Positions 11,991 through 24,118 of a stretch of 64,000 nucleotides of DNA are shown in pieces. Source of the DNA: Strix aluco (taxonomy: Eukaryota > Chordata > Aves > Strigiformes > Strigidae). The stretch lies in NCBI RefSeq assembly GCF_031877795.1, contig NC_133931.1:25170264-25234263 (forward strand), read 5' to 3'. Position 1 is the first letter of the stretch. Each line of letters opens with the position of its first letter. The translations under genes were made by a program, and so were the position numbers. The notes under the pieces are model-generated. The model had not been told where the DNA came from and made no database searches. It was given only the letters and a program-made list of their open reading frames with translations.

Positions 11991-14900
11991 GGGCACACAG
12001 CAAACGGATGAAGCACGAGGAGGCTTTTCTGCCGCCTGGGACATGGTGGCGGCCTTCTCCCTGCTTCTGCCTGGGTGCTTCAGAGCACAGCAATACCGTG
12101 TGGTGCATCGATGGTTTCCAGCTGGCTGAGAGCCATTGCTGCCTTCACGCTGTGGGGAACCAGGGTAGGGCCACCGCTCCTCGCATGGCGGCCTCCTGCA
12201 CAAGTAACATTGCGCTCATTTAAATAAAGGTGTGTTTATAAAAACACTTAGGTAAATGAGTGCAATTTCTTCTGTAGATAAGATCTTAAAATACAAACAT
12301 GGGTCTTAATCTGCAAACACTTGAATTGAAGCTCTCAATTGCCTCTATTTAAGTCAACGGGACTACCCAGGTGCTTACTGGTAAGTGTTTTTAGGGTAAA
12401 AGCCCTTGGTGCATTCCCAAAAAGCTGCTGTAGCAGGAAGACAGTGAAGAATTTCCCTCTAATATTCAGCACGGTATTCCAATATTCATGAACTTTCTGC
12501 CTAAGTGAGAAGACTGTAATACTAATGAGCTTCAAGGGCGTGCACCTTGAGGTGGGAGCTGAAACACGCATTATTATAAGACAATGGCTGTCCCTGCCAA
12601 CGTAACTCCTCCACCCATTTATTTGAGGTGATTAATTTGTATTTTTTCACTTGTATTTTTCAGTACACAATCTGGATGGTACGTTTTCACAGCTTGACCT
12701 GTGTCCACTGCTATACAGATCACGGAGCATGCCAGTGGGATGCAACAATAATGTTCCTCTCAAACTGCCACAGTTCTTGAGAGTCCTGTTCCATTGAGGG
12801 TAACCAAGTAACTGTTTAAATAAAAATGTTACACAAGTAAATGGCTGTTAGAGCTCTACCTGTCTACCCGTCTCTTTCCTGTGCATTCTGTATATTCTTT
12901 ACATATTGTGCCCTGAAAGCTGTAAGTGTCCATCTCCCAAAGAGATTATACACAGTGATTAAATAGTTGTAAATGTGTCCTTGTAAGTCATGCAAGAAAA
13001 TATTCCATCCTCAAGGTTGGCTGTTGCACCCACAACATCTTGAATTTAACCATCAATGTATGGCTTTCCTTTCTGCTTCCAACAAGAGACAGAACATAGG
13101 GTAGGTCTGCATGAACAAGCCCATGTAAAACTGTACTTGCAGTATTTGAATTTAGGATTTTGGTTGCTTCCTGAGAGTGATTCCTTCTCTCTTCATTTGC
13201 TCCCTTTACAATTAAATCACTTCCCAAAACTGGTTTCCTATTAATTTTTCCTGAATTAGCTTCCTTTGTTAATCCTTCCACAGCCAAGGGGTCAGAAGGA
13301 TGAGTCATCCTTTTTTCCCACCATCAAATAGGCAGAAGGATGGAGAAATCTTGGCATGGCTGTCATTAATCCCAGGTCAGAGGGAAAAGAACACACTGCT
13401 CATGGCTTCTGGTGTCCTTGCCTGAGAAGCAATAAGTAAGAGCAAGTAAAGAGACATAACAACAAAACCTAGAGCTCCACCCCCCAAGCCTCTTCAGCCA
13501 GCAACATGCACAAATCTGTTTATGGGTTTGAAACACATCAATAGCCACTTAGCCTCGGGAAAGGTATTTCCATCACACCCATCTCTTACATTATTTTATC
13601 ATATTTTGCATTATTCACTAAATGCATACTTTTGTTATCCTTTAGTTTGCAGCTTCAGGACTTTGGGATTGCTGTTCTTCCCTCCTCAGGATTGTAATTG
13701 TAAATCAGGGAGAGGCTGGAGCTGAGGAGACCTGTGCTCAGTTTCCCAGACTTTATAAACTGCTATGCTGAGCAAAATCCTAGCCCTGCCATCCAGAAAT
13801 CAGCTGTGTGATCCATCTTGCATATTTTTGAACTCATTAAGACTCTTCAGGTGCTTGAAGGTCCCCATATGGGTGTATCTTTACAAGATTGCTGTGATTA
13901 CACTGGTAGGAGCAGTGTCAGAGTCAAGAACTTAATATTCAAGAGAGGGATTGGATATACACGAATGTCAAAAATAATCAGAATTATCTGATTGTAACTT
14001 GGTGCTTCAGGGAATAAGCTGGTATCTAACTCCTGGGAAGGGGAATGAAATCTAATGTGAGGACAGATGACACTTCTTACTGCTCAATTTTTTTCACTTT
14101 CTATTATACAGTATATGAAGCAACTAGTGGAGTGTGCTCTTAGGCACAGGATACTGCCTGAACGGATCCTGAATCTCTTCTGATATGACAGTGGCTTGGT
14201 ACCTGCACGAAACAGGGATGATGGATGATGGTATTTTGCTGTGCTTTGTTTTTCCAGTCCATTTAGGCTGCATGGTTTTGGAGCAAGGACTGCTTCGGTG
14301 GAGCTCCAAACTATATTGAAGTCTCTAAAATGTGACTGTATTAAAATAAGAAGAAATCACAAGCATATTCACATACTAATTATTATGCAAAGTGGGAAGG
14401 GGGAGGAAAGTAAGTACAAGATTCCTTTGAAAAGCTGCCAGCACAGGTCCAAACACAAAAGGTGTTTGAAGTGGGAGCACACTGTATCAGCCTGAGGGAG
14501 TTACCAATATACCAGCTACCCTTGTTTAGAAGCATGCTCTCAATTTTCATTTTATGACATATATTTACCAAAGCATTTTCTATTTTTTGACACAGTCTCC
14601 CAAAAGTCTCCTCTAGCTCCACATTGTATTTCAGTACCACTAGAAGGTGGTTTCTTCATTTAAAGTTTTTCTTTGTTGCTTTGCACTGTAGGCAGGTAAA
14701 TATGGACTGCTAATTAATGCACACTTCAGCTTTTATTTCCTCTGCTTTTTCAGTTAAAGCAGCTGAAAAACATTCCTAAGTTTCCAAGAAGCACTGTTTT
14801 TCAGTTCTTCCTAGGAAGAAGTGTCCAAGCTTGACCCTGACTTGTATGTCTTTCCACTTATGCAGCCTGGCAGCAAATAAATACATCCCAATAGAATCAG

Positions 14901-15930
14901 GGAAAAAGGTAGGGACATTGTGAAAGAAAAACATCAAGCACCTCATGGCATATATTCTTCTACACAGTTCTGCTAGCTTTTCTGCTGCTGTGTCAGACTC
15001 ATTTTTTTTCAGGTATCAAGAGCAGCATCAGCCAAGAGCAGAACATCTGCCAACAGTGGGTTGGTAGGCTGTGCTTGCTTGGGACACATCTTAGCTGGGG
15101 CCTGTCCAGGTTTACTGTCAGAAGTCAGCATTAGTTGCCGCTAGTTTCTATGCATTCTCATACTAAGCTGATGTAAGCCAGCAATATGCAGCCTCTCCTG
15201 CTGAAGTGAAATCTCTCTGAACAACACAAGCCAACATACAGCTACTAGCAAAATGCCACTGTATGCATGCTCCAAGAACACAAGCGATGTTGGCAGCTGC
15301 AAGCCCTGGGTCCTTACCCAGTGTGCAGCAGCCCTTCTGCTGTTACAGCGAGGGCATGCGGCATCTCAAAAAAGCAGTGATGAACACACATGCTTCAGGG
15401 ACATAAAAGTGTCAGCAACTCATGACCCCACAAAAGTTCTGGCAGCAAAACTTACTAGTAAGACATAGTCTGGCAGTGTAATTTCTCCTGCAGATTGCTA
15501 CAAGTTTACTTACAGGGGCAATGGCTTTGCCATGACACAGAAAGGTTTTTGTTAAGCATCGGTGGAAAGCGTTCCCACATGAATCTCCTTATAAACCAAC
15601 TTGTGCTGCCATGGGTAGAGAGCAGAGCATGGGCACCTGATATAAAACCAGAGGAGCAAGGAGCCCTCTCTGTGCATTCCTATGGATCGCCAGTACTCAG
15701 GTAGCAATTGGTCCAGCACTATACATGAGCCTTACTCCACTCCTGTGTTTACAAAGCAAAGGCATTTGGATGCCTAACATCAATTATCATATATTTGCAT
15801 TAAAAATACATTAAATACTGCTCGAAATAACTTTCGTTACGATATAGGATTTAAATTATAAATAGTTTTTCTCAGCAACTCTCTCCACCACAGCTATGTA
15901 CCTTTATTCATCTCAATATTTTTGTGAAAA

Positions 15931-15974
15931 TAAAATCCAGGTTCAACTTACTTAAAATCCGGGTTCAATTTATT
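15931..15974. repeat. 22-bp tandem duplication, two copies
   Basis: Units at 15931-15952 and 15953-15974 share TAAAATCC and GGTTCAA and differ at three of 22 positions. A simple local duplication in intergenic DNA. Confidence 0.75.
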
Positions 15975-17487
15975 CAACACATATTTCTCCCAAACAAATT
16001 TAAATCCATAGATACTTTTAAAAATGTAGATAAAACACATCTTTTATTTCTGGATATATAGACTTAGAGTAAAGGGAACCCTGCTGTGTACCAAAGCAGC
16101 CTTTTTTCATGACACTTCTACTGTAATGGTGAGTTCCAAATTCAAAGGACATCCAGTGCAACCCCACCGCCCTGCATGAAAACACAGTTACTCCCTGGTC
16201 ACAGCTTGGGCTTGGGTTGAACACGTTACAGACGGTCTTCATACAGGATGAGAGAGCAAAATATCTGAGACAGATGGGAGGTTGAGCAGGAGTGTGACTT
16301 CTCTGGGTAATGATGGTTCAGCCAGACATTGTACTGGGAAGGAGAGCGTTCTTGGAGTGGCAGAACTGAGTGCCAAAATAGCTTGTTACCATCTGAATAG
16401 GCCCAACAGTGAGAAGTGTTTTATTTTGTGATGGGTTTTGAATGCAAACAGACAGAACTCCTCACTCAATGTGTGGATGCATGCTTTGAGACCCAGCTTC
16501 ACCAATATTTCATTCTAGATTTAACTACAAGACTCTGAACAGGCTGCTCAAGTCAAGAGGCGATAATATAGCACTAATCATTTAAACTTCAAAAAAATGT
16601 AATTCTGCAAGAGAGTCAATGTGTTACTATCAAAACTAACTGAAGTTTTGGAGTCCTCTTCTGATCCTCTATGGTATATTTAGAAGATGGCATGATTCTT
16701 ACTCAAATGTGCCATCTGTCTGATCACAGAAAGCTTTGATACACATGCTGAAAAGTGAAAAAATTATATACTAAGAGCTTGTGTAAAAGAATATATTGCT
16801 TATTTAAGGACAGGTACAATATTTCTTAGAATCTAAGAGGGCCAGAGCTGAACAAGTCTATGGAGTTTCAGAATCTGCATTAAAAGCCCCATCAGGAAAG
16901 GCTGAAGTAAAATTCCACTTAGCTTTTAGAGGCTGAATGTGTGTTATAAAAAGCACAGAATGGCAGAGAAAACCTGATGATTTCTACTGCCAGAGCTGTT
17001 ACAAAAATCAAACCATGAATTGGGAGAAGTCACATGGCTGAGCACCTGTAACCAGTTTTTGAGATGATAAAAGAAAACTTTAGACTCTTTGACAGCTCTT
17101 CTGTAGATATAAAATTATATTTTTTTTATTTTCAGGCCTTTTTTTATGAAACCACTTAGAAGCTGAAAAAGCAGGAAAGCTTGTACTGTTCCAACCTATG
17201 GGAAAAAAGAGGAAAGATTGAGACCTATTGGTTTTCAAATCTTAACAGACATTGTGATTGGAATTACTCAATTCAATTCAATAACTAGCAAAAATGCTTT
17301 TGCCTAATAAATGTTACTTCCAATAATTACACATGCTTTAAGGTAAAAATGTTTTTGCTAATCTTTGTTCTGATGTGCCTAATATATTTTGCTTCATAAG
17401 AAGTGCTAATCTTATGCATTCTTAATGAAATCTCAATTTCCATTGAAAAGCAAGTTGAAACAAATAAAAGCTATAAACTGAATCAGC

Positions 17488-17511
17488 TGGTAAATAAATA
17501 TTTATTTACCA
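17488..17511. repeat. 24-bp perfect palindrome with FOX-like half-sites
   Basis: The left half is TGGTAAATAAAT and the right half is its exact reverse complement, with no spacer. Each arm carries GTAAATA, which resembles a forkhead-factor site, and AATAAA, the poly(A) signal, so both signals occur on both strands. It lies in AT-rich intergenic DNA about 6 kb upstream (minus-strand sense) of the CpG island. Confidence 0.8.
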
Positions 17512-20500
17512 CTTTTAACATAACAGAATGGAAAAACTAGAATATAAAAATAGAACTTAAGCTTTGTAACGGCACAAATATGTAAATAGTGTGTGCTCCT
17601 GCAGAGCAAAAAGAAGTACAAAATTTACCATAAAGATTAAACTAAATTACAAATTGTCTTGTTTACTAGCCAATGAAAACCAATTTTCTTTAGGAAAATA
17701 CCTGAGCACATGCAAAACAAGGTGAAAGCTGATGATTTAAAGAAAGAGTTCTTTCTGCTGCTTTGATTGTAGTCAATAATTTAAGCTGACTGTGATTCTC
17801 AGGAAAGGTTTTCCTACGGGATGAAGCTCAGATGATGATTTACTAGAACTGTTCCTGAAGCCTTGTCTCACCAGCATGAAGGTGGCAGAGCTGCTAGCCT
17901 GGCAGTGAGGCACCGGGTCAAGGCAGGGTCCTTCATTGAAGCTTTTCAGTCTGAGCAGGAGTTAAGCTGTGCCCTCAGCCATCTGAGACTTGGCCCCAGA
18001 AGCTGTTCCTTCCCAAGAAGAGGTTTTTCCCGAAGTCAGCATTAACTCAGCTGGCACTGTGAGCTGGTCCAGAAGGAAGCACATGCTATGCTTCTCTTCC
18101 TTTCACAAGAGACTCTTCTGTTAGCTCTGCGGTAACAGAAAATTATAGGGATGAATGATGAAGACTGAACTTTGGACTGTTTTACACTCTTTCAGCACTG
18201 TTTAGTGTGATATTTGTTGACTTCTCCCCTGCCGCTATATTTAGAAAGGGGAGTAGGAAGGAGATGAGTGCTAGTATTACGGGTTATGACATGAAAACAT
18301 CAAAAAGTCAGTCTGTTCCCATTTCTCTTTGGTATCCTCTAGGGAGCTGCAGCCTTTAGAGAAAGTTCCTGTTCCACCACAGGAGCTCAGGAAAATGGGT
18401 ACCAAACTTTGTTTGGATTCTAGGACTATATACGGCCATACAAGGTGGGTGCGTAACTAGGACACAGAACTCTTTCCTCCACTGAGCTTGGTTTCCCACC
18501 ACTAGATAAGCTTCAAGTAGCTTGTCTGGTGGAATTATTGTTCATTATACGTCAGTGCTTGGATTAAAAATAGAAGAAAATCAGAAGCTTCCTCTGCATT
18601 CAACAAATCAACAAAAGATCCATGGGAAAAAAGATTGCATAATGCCCCAGAAGAAATCTAAATGAATTAAAGTCACCCCCTACAGAGAACTTGGGCTCTG
18701 TTTATTTTCAACAAACTATTACGGGTTTTGCAATATTTTTCTGGAAGTTTTTCACAAGCATTCCTACTTCCTCTCACTCTGAGCTGGGGCTGAACTGCCA
18801 GGCTGGAGGAATGCTTTGGACCTGACCTTCAGCCATGAGACACAGTGGCCCTCAGCCCCAGCCCAACTACAGGACAGTTTTTAAGGTGCAACATGAATTT
18901 AAAACCTCAAGAGCTCTGCAGGCTACACCATGAACACATTTAATATGAAAGGAGTTAGGGGTAGTGAAAGCTTGACATCTCCCGAGCATGGCAAAGAAAT
19001 GGAAAATTGCTTAAATACATAACACATCTCAACTGCAAAGCTACAGTTGCATGCCTCATCCATTTCTTCCCACCTTCCATGGACAGAAGACAACCCAGAC
19101 CCTTCCAAGTGCAATGCAGCACCCTAATAGTTGCCTCCTGCCAGTCTCCGAGCACCTCCTGTGGGCAGCAGAAGGTGTGCGGGGTCAATCCTGCAGGCCC
19201 TCCACCCGTTTTTCTGTGGCAATTACTCTGCAAATCCAGGTGCTGAGCAGCCAGCAGAAGCTGTAACTGGCAACGTCTGCAACAGGTAGCGCAGATCTCC
19301 GATGTGCTGGGAAGCTGTGTGCAACCAAGAGCATCTCTCAGGGTATGACACCAACACCTGCCCACTCTCCTGCCTACAGTCTCTTTAGAGCAAATTCAGT
19401 GTGACAGCAATAACTCAAGAAAACAAAATGCCTTGTAACTTCCAGTGGAAAACGTGGGCTGTCAGAACAGTTTCTCTTCCTGCCTTCTTTCTACTCACCC
19501 CAAATTAATATCTGTAGTTTTACATGGTCCCTGTCCCCTCCCCCACCCACCCCTGCTAGAAACTAAGCTCAGATATTGCAAACACACAGAGGGTTTTTCA
19601 GATTTCCACCCACGCAAGCAGCTCCTCTGAACATCTGATGCACACGTGAAATTGGTTCACAGGGGTCAGGGCAGGAGCCCACATTTCCATTTCTAGCTAT
19701 ACTGAGCTTAAGTTCTATCATTTGTTTGTTTTCAAAGAAAAAAATATAGAACTTGCTTTCCTCCACAGGGGAAGAAATCTCAGCAAAGCATCTTTTCCAC
19801 TGACAGGGTTGGGTTACAGCTCCCTCACTCCCACCCACACAGCTGAGCCCAGCGTCTGGTCAGCCCAAGAGTCAGGAGGAAATGAAATGCACATGTCAGC
19901 GTCCCCATCTCCTGCTCCAGTTCCTTAGCAAAACTGCCTTTCTGCTCCAGCCACGAACCATCCCAGGACCAGAAGACGTGCTGGGAGGCAGATAAATTGC
20001 TATATCTTTTCTCAGACAAACTGTACAGTAGTCATGCTTCCTCAACGTGAAGAAAGTTTTGGAAAGGCAATGCTCTAAAAGTTCGCAGCACCAAGGTTCA
20101 GAATTCTGTGATACACAGGCAAGACCTTAAATGTAACAAAATTAATATTAAAGCTAATTAAAAATGGACAATATTGCAAATTCCTTAATGGAAATTATGC
20201 TAGTCTGATTAAGCAAGCACAAAGTAACAAATATAACTGACTGCAAGTTTAAAAAATTTGCTATATTATTTCCATCTGTAAGAATAATAGTTTCCTTAGA
20301 GATCTTCTTCCCCTCAGATTCCTTTTACCTTCTCCTTGTTTGCTTACTTGAGCAAAGAATATAATACTCAGCATACTATCATCATCTCCCTCACACCAAT
20401 AGTTTTTGTTTATCTGGATACCCTTTTCCTCACAAAAGTTTCCTATATTCCCTTTGTTGCTTAAAAACAGTATCTGTCATTTAAGACCGCACTCCACCAT

Positions 20501-20759
20501 CATTTCGATACACAGCTCCAAGGGAAAAAAGAGCAACAACTAGCCAAAGTTACAAACATGCTCTTCTCTTGTTAGGAGATACAAGAGGACAATTTTGGTT
20601 TTAATTTATCCTATTTTAATGAAGTGCAGTGCTCGAAGTGAAGGAAAAGCTAGCTGTGCAGCCTGTAAACATGAGCTACAATTCGCTTGTAAAGATGGCA
20701 AGGAGAGGAACCAGGAACTGAACTTCTGAAGTTATTTTTACATGAATAAAGCAAAGGCG

Positions 20760-20782
20760 AGTAACATAACTTTTATGTTACT
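20760..20782. repeat. Inverted repeat, 10-bp arms, 3-nt loop
   Basis: AGTAACATAA, then CTT, then TTATGTTACT. The arms are perfect. It lies about 1.1 kb beyond the probable SDC2 poly(A) site. Function unknown. Confidence 0.75.
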
Positions 20783-21887
20783 TGCATTGGGTTTCATTTG
20801 CAAAGAATCTATGAGGAAGTAACCATTTATGACCCAGGGTAAATCAAAGCAAAATGGCATTTCGATAAGCACTAGAGCCTATCAATCACAATACTTCATA
20901 TCAGGTTGCTGAGGAATTTGAGAGCTGCTACAGCAGCTGCAGCAGAGAAGAGCCAAGGGTCTCTAGGAAAAGCCATCCTAGAGGTACAGATGCCACTGCT
21001 AGCTGCGGGCAGGCGGCGCAGCATCCACAGCCTGGCACCGGGACTCCCAGCTGCCCAGCAACATCCACAAGTAGCCAGAGTATTGCTAGAAACACATCCA
21101 GGAAGAGGAGAACAAAAGGGAAGCAAACCCGAAGACCAACTCGTGCTAGGAAGCCTCAGTGTAAGAGACGAACATTCAGCTGCCCATTTTTTCTGAACAC
21201 AGTTGCTGGAAGCTGGGTGTCTGCATCAGCCTGGTTTTCAGAGTGATGAAAACTGAACCGATATTTATACTCGAGATGATAGCTCTGTTAGAATTTTTCC
21301 CTAACAGTATCGTTTGGCACTGAAAACAGAAAGGCAAAGAGACCACGAGATGATAAATGTCACTATCATGCCTACTACATGTTAAAGAAGTTTCAGGTTT
21401 TTGTTAGGGAAGATGGGAGGACTGCAATACTCTTAAGTCTGTGTACATAGCTGAAGCATTAAACCTCTTCTGCATATAACAGAGCGGATAATGGATGTGT
21501 ACAGTTGAAAAAGGGGAGCAGTGAGATAGAGCTGAAACTTTACCATTACTTCTGCTTGTAAGCAGATGCAGGAGGAACCAGACAAGCATAATATTTGGTA
21601 GCCTGCATAATTACAACAGATGTCTATGTTGGATAAAGTGTCCTGTACATTAGGTATAGAGGTAGAGCCTAACATATATAAATAAAAGGAAAACAGCTTC
21701 TTAATATCACTTTGCTTATGAAGAAGGAGGAGACAATTTATCTGGTGTTTAATATTTATAGCTATACTTACAGTGATATTCATTGCACCCTTAAAGAAAA
21801 TTCAGATCTACTACCTTAGGCAAAGTGGGCTTCAAAAAACTGGATGTCAGACTATACAAATAAAGTATTAGTTTAGGCATGGTAGAC

Positions 21888-21918
21888 TTTATTTTGGCAC
21901 TTGAACAAATGCTTTATT
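21888..21918 (-). terminator. SDC2: Probable SDC2 polyadenylation signals (two AATAAA)
   Basis: On the minus strand AATAAA occurs at 21918-21913 and again at 21893-21888, both in AT-rich sequence about 2 kb after the stop codon. That length is in keeping with the long SDC2 3'UTR of mammals as I recall it. Cleavage would be expected 10-30 bases further left. An AATAAA at 23908-23903, only some 50 bases after the stop, is less likely to be the main site. Confidence 0.45.
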
Positions 21919-23954
21919 TTACAGCAGTGGCACAGCATTTGCCAGAAAATTTCTTTTCTTGGCACAGTTATTTCAAGCAGTTATTTTACTAATTGAATTT
22001 CACTAAATATTGCACAATAAGATATACCTGTTAAATTCTTACCCTGTTTTTACTTGTTGAACTTGTATGGCTTTGAAAAACTTGCCAGTAAGTATAAGTA
22101 ATTTAAAAAGCAATATATTAAATATTTTAGCACAGGATAGCATTTGTTTGTTCCTAAATGACCACTGAACTTGGGACAGCAACAAATACAAGTCACGCAA
22201 CTCTTTTCTGAAGAGCTACCAGATCTTATTTACAACACACTGCCATTTCTGAGAAGCAGTTCAGCTTGATGTCCTGAACACCTATATTTTGGAAATCTCA
22301 AAAATAAAAAATTAGGAGGTTAACAGAGCAGAAGACGAAGCCATTTGTCTGTTACAAAGCATAATATAAGGAGGCAGACTATCGTCTTCTCCACGTGTCC
22401 CTCTATCCAACACCCATCTGAGGTCTAAGAAACAGAGCATTTTCTCTTCTACTTGGAATATTTCTTTCTTCTCTTATGAAGATATTCCACTTGTCTCAAC
22501 TCTTCTGCTGGAGTCCGAGCAGAATAAACCAAAATTCTCCAAAAGGCCAGGGAAAAAACAAACCTGAACAACAAATCAAAAACCGATATACACAATAAAT
22601 GAACCCGGGTATTCCTTTGAATTTTACAGTACGGAAAACAACATTTGCAGGAAGAACAGGTCTAGGTCAATACTGCCATTAAATATAATGCAAGGGTTGA
22701 ATGACTCATAACTCATACACCAGATGCAAGACTTAAACATTCCCACTTTTCTCTGCCACTTCAGCAATAAATCTGGTCCAAGGATCAGCCTGATCAATGG
22801 CCTTTTTTTTTTGGCCTGGATTTTTAAGATGTACTAGATGTACTCTGTGACATGAAAACATAAGCAAGTAGACATAAAATGAAAAGCGTACAAAAGTATA
22901 TCACAATGGAATTCTCAGTATTAGGCCACATGATTTATTCAGTAGTGTTTATGTTCCCAAATTACAATTATGTCTATCCATGTAAGACTACAAAAGTTAC
23001 CATTAGAATTGTCTGTGCTTATAAAATACCAACATTTTCTTTTACTGTTATATACTCATTAACACCAGTCTGCGACGAGTTACATATAATCATAGGCACT
23101 TCAAAGGCTTTAAAAGACGTTTACAACTTAAATGCATTTTTAAAGAACAAAAATTTAAACCCCTACTTGTACCTTCAAATTGCAAATAATTAACAAATAC
23201 AGTGGCCATAGAAATCTGCAGCAACTTCTCAAAATACTGTTAGAGTCTTTGGGTTTGCTTAGGTTTGTCAGTAGCTTACTCCAAATCTTCCTTACAGGAG
23301 ATTTGTTTAGTAAGAATACGACTATACAGTTTGTAGTAATAATCCAATTTTACACATTAATTTGCAGTTACAAATCTCACTGAAGCTACAGGTATGCTGA
23401 GAAACAATGCAAAGTGTAAAATTGATATTCTGACACTTAAATTTATACAAAGTGGAGGTTAAAGTTTACATAGCTGAAAAATTACATTTACACTAAAAGT
23501 TACTGTTATCTGAATTATCTGAAGACAAATTGCACCATGACAACTACAAAAAGGCATTTTTTGGAAACAGATAAATTAATGAAATAAAAACTAACTTGTA
23601 AGATCAATCTGAGACATGCCGACAAAAATTAAACAACTTTCATTGAACCATAGGATAAAACAATAATTTTCATTATTTTATATTTATGCATAAAGTTTTA
23701 AAAATGATTCAGTGAACATCAATGGTTTTATAAAATAATGCTTTGCCACTGTTATTCACAGAACACTGCAAATGTTAAGTTTTAATTTTACATTTTTAAA
23801 GGAATACATGAAAAGTTTTAAATACAATGGGATTTTATCATAAAGGTGCCGTAATGGCTCTTTAATGAAAAAAAAAAAATCTTCATTATTCTATGCAAAA
23901 GCTTTATTTAAAAAAGTTCAGTGATCTCATAAATAGAGACACTAAATAGGAATT
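21890..23954 (-). other. SDC2: SDC2 3' untranslated region
   Basis: AT-rich sequence directly after the SDC2 stop codon, rich in the ATTTA and T-run patterns common in long vertebrate 3'UTRs. It includes a 12-base homopolymer (T in the transcript) at 23868-23879. No splice signal interrupts it convincingly. The left end is set by the two AATAAA signals and may be off by tens of bases, or the mRNA may use other sites. Confidence 0.55.
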
Positions 23955-24118
23955 TTATGCATAAAACTCCTTAGTAGGTGCCTTTTGATAGGCAGCACAG
24001 GATGGTTTACGTTCACCAAGGTCGTAACTGCCTTCATCCTTCTTTCTCATGCGATATACCAGCAGCAGGATAAGGAAGATTGCGAAAAGAAAACCAATAA
24101 CTCCGCCAGCAATAACAG
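23955..24118 (-). CDS. SDC2: Syndecan-2 exon 5: transmembrane and cytoplasmic domains
   Basis: Last coding exon of the heparan sulfate proteoglycan syndecan-2, a cell-surface co-receptor for growth factors and matrix. Acceptor TTTGATTACAG precedes it, and the first two bases complete an Ala codon split with exon 4. It encodes 53 residues (149-201 if exon 1 adds 20): a transmembrane helix starting [14 protein letters not shown] with the GGVIG (GxxxG) dimerisation motif, the conserved C1 region [10 protein letters not shown], a variable region, and C2 ending EFYA, the PDZ-binding tail used by syntenin and related proteins. The stop TAA is at 23957-23955. It is almost identical to the human tail as I recall it, except Cys instead of Ser at position 188 (23999-23997). 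Confidence 0.97.

Larger units (their letters stand above)
11991..21889. other. Intergenic DNA between SDC2 3' end and CPQ promoter
   Basis: About 10 kb with no credible coding exon on either strand and no recognisable CR1. It contains a 22-bp tandem duplication at 15931-15974, a 24-bp perfect palindrome at 17488-17511 and a hairpin at 20760-20782. Candidate regulatory DNA for either gene would lie here, but nothing in the sequence alone proves it. Confidence 0.55.

Noticed and set aside
11258..12016. Longest open frames in the window (up to 252 codons) on both strands of the CpG island
   Set aside because: Stop codons are rare in such GC-rich DNA. The peptides are Pro/Arg/Ala/Gly-rich, overlap on both strands and resemble no family.
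16120..16215. Possible minus-strand CR1 fragment (CATCCAGTGCAACCCC)
   Set aside because: Only one short word resembles CR1; the flanks do not continue the element.
22879..23193. Plus-strand open frame of 104 codons
   Set aside because: It lies antisense in the SDC2 3'UTR, has AT-driven composition and no recognisable domain.
23903..23908. Minus-strand AATAAA close to the SDC2 stop codon as the main poly(A) signal
   Set aside because: It would give a 3'UTR of under 100 bases, unlike the long SDC2 3'UTR known in mammals. It may still be a minor site.
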